Source: Candidatus Peregrinibacteria bacterium
Lineage (GTDB): Bacteria; Patescibacteriota; Gracilibacteria; UBA1369; JABINC01
NCBI GenBank assembly: GCA_030700255.1
Contig: JAUYJN010000030.1
Coordinates: 1 to 39,037, forward strand
Direction: 5' to 3'
DNA: 39,037 nt
Positions 33,007 to 39,037 of this stretch are shown here, one piece after another (positions within the stretch are counted from its first letter, which is position 1; every line of letters begins with the position of its first letter). The notes under the pieces were generated by a model. That model saw only the letters and a list, made by a program, of their open reading frames with translations. It was not told the origin of the DNA and did not search any database. The position numbers and the translations under genes are program-made.

Positions 33007-35016
33007 ATGAATGACATAATAGATCAGTGGTTGAATAAGACATTTGGTAAGAAGCGGGAAAGCGAGCATGTACAGCATCACGAACAAAAAGCACAACATC
33101 CAGGGCTATGGAGCCAAAAGTCACAACCTCATAATCAGGGAGACGGGAAGCAGCGTTCAAAGAAACGTTTTTTTAACAAATCAAAAAATAAATCTGCGGT
33201 TCAACAACCACGTAATAATACAAATCAGGGGCCTCAAAAAGAGAGTTCTAATAACAACAATAGGAAAGATATGAAACAAGAGAATAAGATGCAAAAACAT
33301 CACGAAAAAGAAGAAAGAAAACAACCTTTATTTAAAAATCAAAAGGTTAAAAAAGGCGTGCTTCGCATAATCCCAATGGGAGGGCTGAACGAAGTCGGTC
33401 AAAACATGATGATCTTCGAATACGAAGAAGACATTATTTTAGTCGATATGGGATTTATGTTCCCGGACGACGATATGCTTGGAATAGATTATGTAGTACC
33501 GGATACTACTTACCTCGAAGAGCGCAAAAAAAACATACGAGCGGTAATAATCACGCATGGACATTTGGATCATATTGGAGGGATTCCATATATGATTGAG
33601 AAGCTCGGTTATCCACCAATGTATGGAACCAAACTTACTATGGGTCTTGTTGAAAAAAGGCTTGAGGAGTTTAAAATGGTCGATAAAGTCGCACGGCACG
33701 TCATCCATCCGGATGATCAGCTTAAATTTGGAAATTTCAAATTAGACTTTTTCCGTGTAAATCACTCAATTCCAGATGGAGTTGGTGTGTATTTTCAAAC
33801 TCCCGGTGGGACGGCTGTTCATACCGGAGATTTCAAATTTGATGAAACCCCTGCGGACGGAATTGCAGCACAGATAGACAAAATGATGGCAATTGGCAAG
33901 CACGGCGTAGACGTACTTCTTTCAGATAGTACAAATGCACTTAAGCCCGGCCACACTGTCTCGGAAATGGTCATAGGTGACACTTTGGACGAAATTATAG
34001 GCGGGACTCACTCTAGGATAATTATCGCATCCTTCTCGTCACTTATAGGGAGGATCGGGCAAATTATCGCATCTGCCAAAAAATATGACAGAAAAGTCTT
34101 TGTATCCGGCCGCTCAATGCTAAACAATATCGATATCGCATCAAAACTCGGCTACTTAAACGTACCGGAAGGTATGATCCATCCAATCAAACGTGCAAAT
34201 GACGTCCCTGACAAAAACTGCCTCGTCTTAACGACAGGTGCTCAGGGCGAGCCGATGTCGGCACTTACCCGTATTTCAATGGGAAATCACTCTGACATAC
34301 AGATCAAAAAAGGCGATAAGGTTGTAGTGTCCGCAAGCCCAATCCCCGGAAATGAAAGGGCTACATCTAGTGTAATCAACAATCTGGCAAAAGCCGGGGC
34401 TCAAGTTATTCATCATAAAATTATGGACGTGCATGTATCAGGTCATGGTCAAAAAGAAGATCTTCGCCGCATGATTCAATACATTAAGCCAAAATATCTG
34501 GCGCCGATTCATGGAGAATTTTTTATGAGACAAGCTCATGGGGAAATTTTCGTTGAAGAAGGGTACTCTCGCGAACAAGTGCTTATGGCGGAAAATGGAA
34601 AAATCATCGAAGTGCAAAATGGTAAAGCCGAACTGGTCAAAGAATCTATTCCTTCGAAATACATATTGATCGACGGGCTGGGTATGGGTAGCTCTGATCA
34701 CGCTATAATTTCAGATAGAAAATTCATGTCTGAAAATGGCGTTATGATGCCACTCATCACTATTCACACTAAATCAAAAAAACTCAAAGGCGACATCGAC
34801 ATGGTCTCTCGCGGATTTATTTATATGGATGAATCCAAAGAAATCATGCGCAACCTACAGGAATACACAGCAAAGGCGTACAACGAGATAATGAGAAAAG
34901 ATCCGAACGCAAAACGCAGCGAGATCAAATCATACATCCGCCAAAAACTCGACAAACGAGTCCACCAACTCATCGCTAGGCGCCCACTGATAATCCCAAT
35001 TATCATCGAAGCCTAA
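33007..35016 (+). CDS. rnj: Ribonuclease J with low-complexity N-terminal extension
   Basis: The 669-residue protein has about 110 N-terminal residues rich in Gln, Asn, His and Lys, which look disordered, then a complete RNase J. The metallo-beta-lactamase motif ITHGHLDHIGG lies near 182-192, LLSDSTNA follows, and the beta-CASP part holds GRSMLNN and TGAQGEP. MDVHVSGHGQKEDL and PIHGEF carry the last metal ligands. RNase J combines 5' exonuclease and endonuclease activity in mRNA decay and rRNA maturation. The disordered leader could bind RNA or partner proteins. It ends 42 bases from the convergent recombinase gene. Confidence 0.95.
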   Translation: MNDIIDQWLNKTFGKKRESEHVQHHEQKAQHPGLWSQKSQPHNQGDGKQRSKKRFFNKSKNKSAVQQPRNNTNQGPQKESSNNNNRKDMKQENKMQKHHEKEERKQPLFKNQKVKKGVLRIIPMGGLNEVGQNMMIFEYEEDIILVDMGFMFPDDDMLGIDYVVPDTTYLEERKKNIRAVIITHGHLDHIGGIPYMIEKLGYPPMYGTKLTMGLVEKRLEEFKMVDKVARHVIHPDDQLKFGNFKLDFFRVNHSIPDGVGVYFQTPGGTAVHTGDFKFDETPADGIAAQIDKMMAIGKHGVDVLLSDSTNALKPGHTVSEMVIGDTLDEIIGGTHSRIIIASFSSLIGRIGQIIASAKKYDRKVFVSGRSMLNNIDIASKLGYLNVPEGMIHPIKRANDVPDKNCLVLTTGAQGEPMSALTRISMGNHSDIQIKKGDKVVVSASPIPGNERATSSVINNLAKAGAQVIHHKIMDVHVSGHGQKEDLRRMIQYIKPKYLAPIHGEFFMRQAHGEIFVEEGYSREQVLMAENGKIIEVQNGKAELVKESIPSKYILIDGLGMGSSDHAIISDRKFMSENGVMMPLITIHTKSKKLKGDIDMVSRGFIYMDESKEIMRNLQEYTAKAYNEIMRKDPNAKRSEIKSYIRQKLDKRVHQLIARRPLIIPIIIEA

Positions 35017-35058
35017 GCCGAAACTTTACATCCAAAAAAAACACCACGTCATTAGGAA

Positions 35059-35964
35059 TCAAAATGGACTTTTGACTCCACACAGAGCGCTTTCAGTAAC
35101 TTTTGTATATATAAGTGTGGTTCTCAAATCCTTATGTCCAAGGAATTTTTGAATATACGAAATACTAACTCCACTTTCCAAAAGATGCGTCGCAAAACTA
35201 TGTCGAAGCGAATGAAAGGACGCATTTTTCATAACCCCTGAGTTCTCCAAACTTTTTTTAAATATCTTTTGCAAAGTTGCAACACTTAACTTGCCACCCC
35301 TCCGACTTTCAAATAAATACGTCATCCGATTTCGCGAATTCACTCCAGCGCACTTCCACCTAACAATATCCGCAATCTCAATCAACAATTTATCAGGTAA
35401 AATCGTGAATCTATCGCGCCCACCTTTTGCATTGCGCACATGAATTAATTTCCTTTCAAAATCGAGGTCACACAATTGCAATTTCGTCACCTCAGAAACA
35501 CGAAGACCAGCCCCATAAGCAAGACTAATAATCAATTTATGTTTAGGATTTTTTGTAACCTCTATGCATTTCAAAATCTCATTTTTGCTCAAAACAACAG
35601 GTAGGCGCTTTACTTTTTTAGCAAAACTAACACGAATTTTACGCTTCGATTTCGCCACACGTTTATAAAAAAACTTAATCGCGCAGAGGTAAACATTTAG
35701 CGTCGAAGACGCCACCCCTCTGTCCGCTTTATATTTCAAAAACATTTTAATATGAGCATAAGAAGGCGTTTTCAGCATTCCACAATATTTAATTGTAGAA
35801 AAATATTCTTCCAAACAATGGGTATAAGCTTCGATCGTCCGCTTACTAAAACCGGTGATCGCAAGTTCATTTGAAAAATAATGCCATTCACGAACCATAC
35901 GTTTAACGTAAACAGGCCCTTGCCCACTCTCATTAAGCCTTTCAAAAAAATCTTCCGTAGCCAT
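35059..35964 (-). CDS. Tyrosine recombinase, likely the cassette integrase
   Basis: The 301-residue enzyme has an N-terminal SAM-like DNA-binding domain (about 20-105) and a full catalytic domain: Arg155 (GLRVSE), Lys180, His251 and Arg254 (HSLRHSF), His277 (LGHKD) and Tyr286 (LIYTKV). It ends GVKSPF, as many Xer/IntI-like enzymes do. The extra segment that IntI integrases carry between the Lys and HxxR motifs is absent, so by sequence it is Xer-like. Yet it is transcribed away from a cassette array with an attI-like site about 250 bases upstream, the standard integron layout. A plain XerC/D role is the alternative. Confidence 0.85.
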   Translation of the reverse strand: MATEDFFERLNESGQGPVYVKRMVREWHYFSNELAITGFSKRTIEAYTHCLEEYFSTIKYCGMLKTPSYAHIKMFLKYKADRGVASSTLNVYLCAIKFFYKRVAKSKRKIRVSFAKKVKRLPVVLSKNEILKCIEVTKNPKHKLIISLAYGAGLRVSEVTKLQLCDLDFERKLIHVRNAKGGRDRFTILPDKLLIEIADIVRWKCAGVNSRNRMTYLFESRRGGKLSVATLQKIFKKSLENSGVMKNASFHSLRHSFATHLLESGVSISYIQKFLGHKDLRTTLIYTKVTESALCGVKSPF

Positions 35965-36211
35965 AAATAATTGTTAATAAATATTCCAAATACGCTGATC
36001 ACATATACCAAACGAAATTAAAATTTCTTTAAAATCCAAAAGCGCATCTTAAAAAAAAACTCTAAAAAAACATCTCGCTTACCCGAACTTAGCTATCAAT
36101 ATTAAAACTAATTTACAATAAAAAAACGACCAAACGGCTACCACAAGCCATCCTCTGAAAGGAGACTGTGTACCGCAAGTCACTCCACAACTATGTAATA
36201 GCAAAGTATTA
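35965..36211. other. Region between recombinase gene and attachment site
   Basis: About 250 AT-rich bases with no gene. It must hold the recombinase promoter on the minus strand, and possibly a promoter reading into the cassettes. I could not fix either by eye. A-runs at 36052-36070 are present. Confidence 0.4.
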
Positions 36212-36322
36212 TTACAACTCAGGTTTATCCTTTTCGCAACCCAAAAAGCTCGCCCAAACCAAGCAAACAAGCCAAACTAAACTTCCAACCTCAAATCTAT
36301 TCCACCTAAACCTGAGTTAAGT
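36212..36322 (+). other. Array-head attachment site, copy B (attI candidate)
   Basis: AACTCAGGTTTA (36216-36227) is perfectly complementary to TAAACCTGAGTT (36307-36318), with 79 bases between. Outer 7-mers are TTACAAC (36212-36218) and GTTAAGT (36316-36322), the latter fitting GTTRRRY exactly. It is homologous along its length to 18912-19024. Its place between the recombinase and the first cassette is where attI belongs, but the folded form is more attC-like than classical attI sites. Confidence 0.7.
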
Positions 36323-36340
36323 GAAATAAATTTTACCTTT

Positions 36341-36691
36341 ATGAAACCAAACGCATACATTCTAGATTGGACAATGAATGAATACAGCCGTCTGCTTGCT
36401 CAGCTAAAAGAGCAGGGTTTTGATTTTCAGAAGGAAGAAGGTGAAGAACACGTGCGTGTCGATGTCCCATTTTTTCGCTGGGAAGAGTTTGCTAATTTAG
36501 TTCAGCCACAACTAAATGCACCTTACAATTACGTGGACATCAAATATCCAGAGGAAAACAAACTCATCATTATTTTCGGCGCAAAGAGGTTTGTAATCAC
36601 TAACAAAGAAGAAAATGAGGCCGCGAAAAAATGGGCCATCGACTCAGGTTTACCAACGGCGCAAGCAGACTGGTCTAATTGGTTTAAGTAA
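36341..36691 (+). CDS. Unknown 116-residue protein, first cassette
   Basis: The start ATG follows the core GTTAAGTGA by 16 bases. The product is soluble, rich in Glu, Asn and Trp, with no signal peptide and no motif I know. It might be a small alpha/beta protein (KLIIIFGAKRFVITN forms two likely strands). First position next to attI would make it the most recently gained and best expressed cassette if the array follows integron rules. The cassette ends form a 22-base inverted repeat (36316-36337 and 36695-36716, 20 of 22). Confidence 0.6.
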   Translation: MKPNAYILDWTMNEYSRLLAQLKEQGFDFQKEEGEEHVRVDVPFFRWEEFANLVQPQLNAPYNYVDIKYPEENKLIIIFGAKRFVITNKEENEAAKKWAIDSGLPTAQADWSNWFK

Positions 36692-36709
36692 GACGGTAAA
36701 ATTTACATC

Positions 36710-36841
36710 ACTTAACACGCAGTATGCGGCTACAGTTTGCTGCGTTTCACTCCGCAAACTTCCGCCCATATTCACTGGCTGTACCGCACTTCGTGCGATA
36801 TTATACAGCCAGTGAACATCGCATACTGCGGAACGTTATAT
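36710..36841 (+). other. attC-like site of the first cassette
   Basis: ACTTAAC (36710-36716) and GTTATAT (36835-36841) bound 132 bases. GCAGTATGCGG pairs with CGCATACTGC, and TTCACTGGCTGTA pairs with TACAGCCAGTGAA in the capped centre. ACTTAAC is the exact complement of the cassette's own left core GTTAAGT. Confidence 0.8.
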
Positions 36842-36845
36842 GAAA

Positions 36846-36891
36846 TTTAAAAAAACAAACCTTTTAAATATTTGAAAATTTTAGCAATTTT
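36846..36891. repeat. Left terminal inverted repeat of the kinase cassette
   Basis: The stretch TTTAAAAAAACAAACC, then an AT-rich middle, then AAATTTTAGCAATTTTA matches the inverse of 37755-37799. It ends at the base before the kinase ATG, so one repeat doubles as the leader of the gene. Confidence 0.7.
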
Positions 36892-37758
36892 ATGAAAGCG
36901 GAATTCTATATACAGAAGATCAAAAATTATTTTCCTCAAATAAAGTGGAAAAATATCCGTACTCTCACTCATGGCTTTGACCACGTTATTATTGTTCTTG
37001 ATGAGAAAATCATTTTTCGCTTTCCCAAAGACAAAGAATACAAAGCAGAGTTTGAGAATGAAATACAATTGCTCCACTACCTGAAAAAGAAAGTCCGAGT
37101 CGGAATTCCAGAGTACAACTACATTTCCAAAGACAAATCAATTGCTGGATATGATATGGTAGGTGGCCGAGAGCTTACTGCTTCACGTTTTCGTCGCCTC
37201 TCCGCTTCGGAAAAAGATACCATAGCCAAACAACTCGCTGAATTTATCTCAACACTTCATGCCACGCCGAAGTCAATCATTACCAAATACAACGTCCGAA
37301 CTGAAAATCAAGAAGAAGAATACAAAATCCTAGTCCGCGACGTTAAAAAACTTCTTTTTCCTCGGCTCAGAAAACGAGAAATCCAAGCCATCGAGGAATA
37401 CTTTGCTGAACTAAAAGACGCTCTCGACCACAAGTATTCAAATGCGCTCACTCATAATGACTTAGCATGGGCACACATCCTTTGGGATAGCAAGAATAAG
37501 CAAGTTAATATTATTGATTTTTCTGACCGCGCATTTGGAGATCCAGCAATTGATTTTAGCGGTTTATTTGAGTATGGCACCAAATTCGTAGAAAAAGTTT
37601 TCAAATTGTACTCTGGAAAAAAAGATAAACATATGTTAAAGAGGTCGCAATTGTATTTCAAAAGAATTCCGCTTTCTATTATGAAAAATTCTATGCAGGG
37701 ACGCCCAGTCACCTTTGAACAGGGTTACAGAAAGTTCAAGAAAACATTCAAAGTATAA
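36892..37758 (+). CDS. APH-like phosphotransferase, cassette-borne
   Basis: The 288-residue kinase-fold protein has an N-lobe with IIFRFPKDKEYKAEFENEIQLLHYL. The catalytic loop is HNDLAWAHIL (about 188-197), where Asp190 would be the catalytic base. The metal-binding IIDFSDRAFGDPAIDF (about 207-222) follows. The usual Asn of the HxDxxxxN loop is His here, a variant found in some APH subfamilies. Relatives phosphorylate aminoglycosides, macrolides or small alcohols such as choline and homoserine. Resistance is possible, given the cassette setting, but the substrate is not known. The stop codon lies in the right terminal repeat. Confidence 0.78.
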   Translation: MKAEFYIQKIKNYFPQIKWKNIRTLTHGFDHVIIVLDEKIIFRFPKDKEYKAEFENEIQLLHYLKKKVRVGIPEYNYISKDKSIAGYDMVGGRELTASRFRRLSASEKDTIAKQLAEFISTLHATPKSIITKYNVRTENQEEEYKILVRDVKKLLFPRLRKREIQAIEEYFAELKDALDHKYSNALTHNDLAWAHILWDSKNKQVNIIDFSDRAFGDPAIDFSGLFEYGTKFVEKVFKLYSGKKDKHMLKRSQLYFKRIPLSIMKNSMQGRPVTFEQGYRKFKKTFKV

Positions 37759-37844
37759 AATTGCTAAAATTTGATTTATGATCGGTTTGTTTTTTCAAAC
37801 TCAAGGGGACGCTGCGCTTTCGCTTCACTGCGTTACGCTCACCC
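37755..37844. repeat. Right terminal repeat of the kinase cassette plus a palindromic insert
   Basis: 37755-37799 is the inverse of 36846-36891. Between it and the core TCATATAAC (37845-37853) about 40 bases are inserted, GC-rich and nearly palindromic (GCTGCGCTTTCGCTTCACTG and on). The left end has no counterpart, so this looks like a later insertion. Confidence 0.55.
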
Positions 37845-37846
37845 TC

Positions 37847-37946
37847 ATATAACAAGGGCTATACGGTTCGGCACTCGGCTCGTGCTTCACCCAAATTTTT
37901 CTTCCGCTACGCTCCAGAAAAACTTCGTATATCCCTAACATTATGT
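37847..37946 (+). other. attC-like site of the kinase cassette
   Basis: ATATAAC (37847-37853) and ATTATGT (37940-37946) bound 100 bases; the right core has A in place of the first G of GTT. GGGCTATACGG pairs loosely with CGTATATCCC. ATATAAC exactly complements the cassette's left core GTTATAT. Confidence 0.6.
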
Positions 37947-37992
37947 GAAATACTATGAAATTTCTCTAATACGCTTTAGAATTTTTTTGGCG
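37940..37992. repeat. Left terminal inverted repeat of the PsbP-like cassette
   Basis: It runs from the core through GAAATTTCTCTAATACGCTT to TTTGGCGG and matches the inverse of 38641-38694 with few mismatches over about 53 bases. Confidence 0.85.
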
Positions 37993-38049
37993 GATGCACG
38001 GGTCGAATAACTCAAATATAAATTTAATTTATCAATAATCAATAAAATT

Positions 38050-38637
38050 ATGAATCAAAAAAACCTCATTGCAATTTTAGGAGTTGCGGTCGTAATTTTG
38101 CTCGGCACAACCATATATTTCGCAACAATCAGCGATGTTAGCCAGCCAGCGCCCATAACACAACCCGCTAGCGATACTACGAATTTGCAGACATATACAA
38201 GCGATAATCTGGGAATTAGCTTTCAATATCCAAAAGGCTGGTTTGTTAGGGAAGATAAGGCTATTGGTCGTGTATATATAGAAAACACTCAAGAATATGG
38301 GTACAAATGGGATATGCCAGCAGATTTTCAACGGGTTTGGATTTCAACCTGGGCACAAGAAGTCTCCGCAGAAAAAGAAAATAATCTAAAAAATGGCAAA
38401 CCCTATATGACAGAAATTTATACTTCTGTATCTATATCAACTATAAGTAACAATGGCATTGTGATAAATACGTATGAATATGAAGCTGATGGCGGTCCTA
38501 CGCTCGCAGCTTTCTGGACAGACAAATCCGGGAAAAGATATTACGCAACTAATTCAACAGAAATTGATGATGTAAATCAACAAAAAATGGTTTCCAATCT
38601 GAAAAAAATTCTTTCGACCCTTAAATTCACAAAATAA
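38050..38637 (+). CDS. PsbP-like lipid- or membrane-anchored protein, cassette-borne
   Basis: The 195-residue protein has one N-terminal hydrophobic helix (LIAILGVAVVILLGTTIYFA, about 5-24), so it is anchored or secreted. The domain YTSDNLGISFQYPKGWFV...through KILSTLKFTK resembles PsbP/MOG1-like domains, with the F-YP-GW motif. Such domains are abundant in these bacteria and their function is unknown. It is an intact relative of the start-less gene at 27253-27789 in array 1. Terminal repeats of about 53 bases flank the gene. Confidence 0.72.
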   Translation: MNQKNLIAILGVAVVILLGTTIYFATISDVSQPAPITQPASDTTNLQTYTSDNLGISFQYPKGWFVREDKAIGRVYIENTQEYGYKWDMPADFQRVWISTWAQEVSAEKENNLKNGKPYMTEIYTSVSISTISNNGIVINTYEYEADGGPTLAAFWTDKSGKRYYATNSTEIDDVNQQKMVSNLKKILSTLKFTK

Positions 38638-38640
38638 ATT

Positions 38641-38694
38641 CGCCAAAAAAAATTCTAAAGCGTATTAAAGAAATTTCTGGCTACATCACATAAC
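38641..38694. repeat. Right terminal inverted repeat of the PsbP-like cassette
   Basis: The inverse of 37940-37992, starting two bases after the stop codon and ending in TCACATAAC (38686-38694), which complements ATTATGTGA with one mismatch. Confidence 0.85.
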
Positions 38695-38886
38695 AGCGTG
38701 TATCTGGCTACGGAAAATTGGCGTTAATTAAATCTATATGGAGTGCCAATTTTCCTCCGACCAAAATTTCATCCCTTAGTTTGATGAAGGTTTGGGTGGA
38801 GTTCTATCAAAAAAGCGTGCGTCTAATAATAGAAGTTTATCCTGCTAAATCGGGATGAACACTTCAGATACACGCGAACGTTGTAA
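38688..38886 (+). other. attC-like site of the PsbP-like cassette (199 bases)
   Basis: ACATAAC (38688-38694) and GTTGTAA (38880-38886) are the outer cores. GCGTGTATCTGG pairs with CAGATACACGC. The site is longer than the others because of an extended interior. Confidence 0.7.
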
Positions 38887-39037
38887 AAAATTCCGCCTCG
38901 CTTCATTTTTTACAATGTGCACGAATATGCGTGGGCGGGAAAGTGGTATAATCAAACAATAGTAAGAATATCCGCGGAACTTCTTACAACAACGAATATA
39001 CGGCTAATCCGCCCAAATCTCCTCCGCTACGCTACGG
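38880..39037 (+). other. ORF-less unit and start of a further attC-like site
   Basis: The left core GTTGTAAAAAAT (38880-38891) is complementary to ATTTTTTACAA about 13 bases later. A worn attC-like stretch follows (ACGAATATGCGTGGG ... GAATATCCGCGGAAC), with no GTT at its end. TTACAAC then opens another site with CGAATATACGG, cut by the window end. A TATAAT lies at about 38946. No gene fits in the roughly 100 bases between cores, so this is an attC-only cassette, a promoter cassette or a deletion scar. Confidence 0.45.

Larger units (their letters stand above)
36316..39037 (+). mobile_element. Cassette array 2 next to the recombinase (continues past the window)
   Basis: Cutting after the G of GTT gives cassettes of 519 bases (36317-36835), 1105 (36836-37940) and 940 (37941-38880). 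An ORF-less unit and the start of another site follow at the window end. Left and right cores of each cassette are complementary over nine bases (one mismatch in the third). All genes point away from the recombinase toward their attC. Confidence 0.75.

Noticed and set aside
35059-35964. Calling the recombinase IntI outright
   Set aside because: The catalytic residues fit, but the IntI-specific extra segment is missing. It is therefore called a tyrosine recombinase, with the integrase role as an inference.
1-39037. UGA recoded to glycine, as in Gracilibacteria
   Set aside because: Genes end normally at TGA (for example the gene 3 stop in the ATGA overlap) and an intact release factor 2 is present.

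Overview
The window looks like a chromosome segment from a small-genome bacterium of the Candidate Phyla Radiation (Patescibacteria), possibly near Peregrinibacteria. This is inferred from gene style: a very long class A PBP, RNase J with a low-complexity leader, a TrmB-type regulator, single-helix-anchored PsbP-like proteins, and AT-rich, tightly packed genes. A release factor 2 with a normal SPF/GGQ architecture suggests UGA is a stop codon, so the Gracilibacteria-type recoding is unlikely.

Layout. Bases 1-1115 hold the end of a cut-off gene and about 850 bases of hairpin-rich DNA. From 1.1 to 18.9 kb is ordinary chromosome: HU, pheS-pheT, a class A penicillin-binding protein, a VapBC-like toxin pair, glutamine synthetase divergent from a TrmB-like regulator, a Fic protein, prfB, and a cell-envelope run (EEP phosphatase, flippase, NlpC/P60, MurD). 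From 18.9 to about 27.9 kb is accessory DNA that I read as an integron cassette array without its own integrase. It carries a four-gene defence unit (type III restriction-modification plus two HEPN-motif proteins), a secreted protein, a LysE-type exporter and decayed cassettes. From 28 to 35 kb lie a DUF3147 membrane protein, a DUF302/multicopper oxidase pair, a zinc-ribbon protein, a PLP enzyme/ATP-grasp pair and RNase J. At 35.06-35.96 kb a tyrosine recombinase on the minus strand faces away from a second cassette array (36.3 kb to the window end). That array has an unknown 116-aa protein, an APH-like kinase, a PsbP-like protein and an ORF-less unit.

The central result is the cassette evidence. 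Successive cassettes start with a GTT-type core and end with the reverse complement of that same core (GTTAGCTGA/TCAGCTAAC, GTTAAGTGA/TCACTTAAC, GTTATATGA/TCATATAAC, ATTATGTGA/TCACATAAC). Each terminal core is followed by a 100-200 base imperfect palindrome, the attC architecture. The match continues into most cassettes as 22-73 base inverted repeats, so an excised circle could fold an attC with a greatly lengthened stem. Two homologous sites of about 113 bases, 17 kb apart, head the two arrays. Their 12-bp stems differ at three positions with compensating changes. The recombinase lacks the insertion expected of IntI integrases. All of this was read by eye; folding and database searches were not run.
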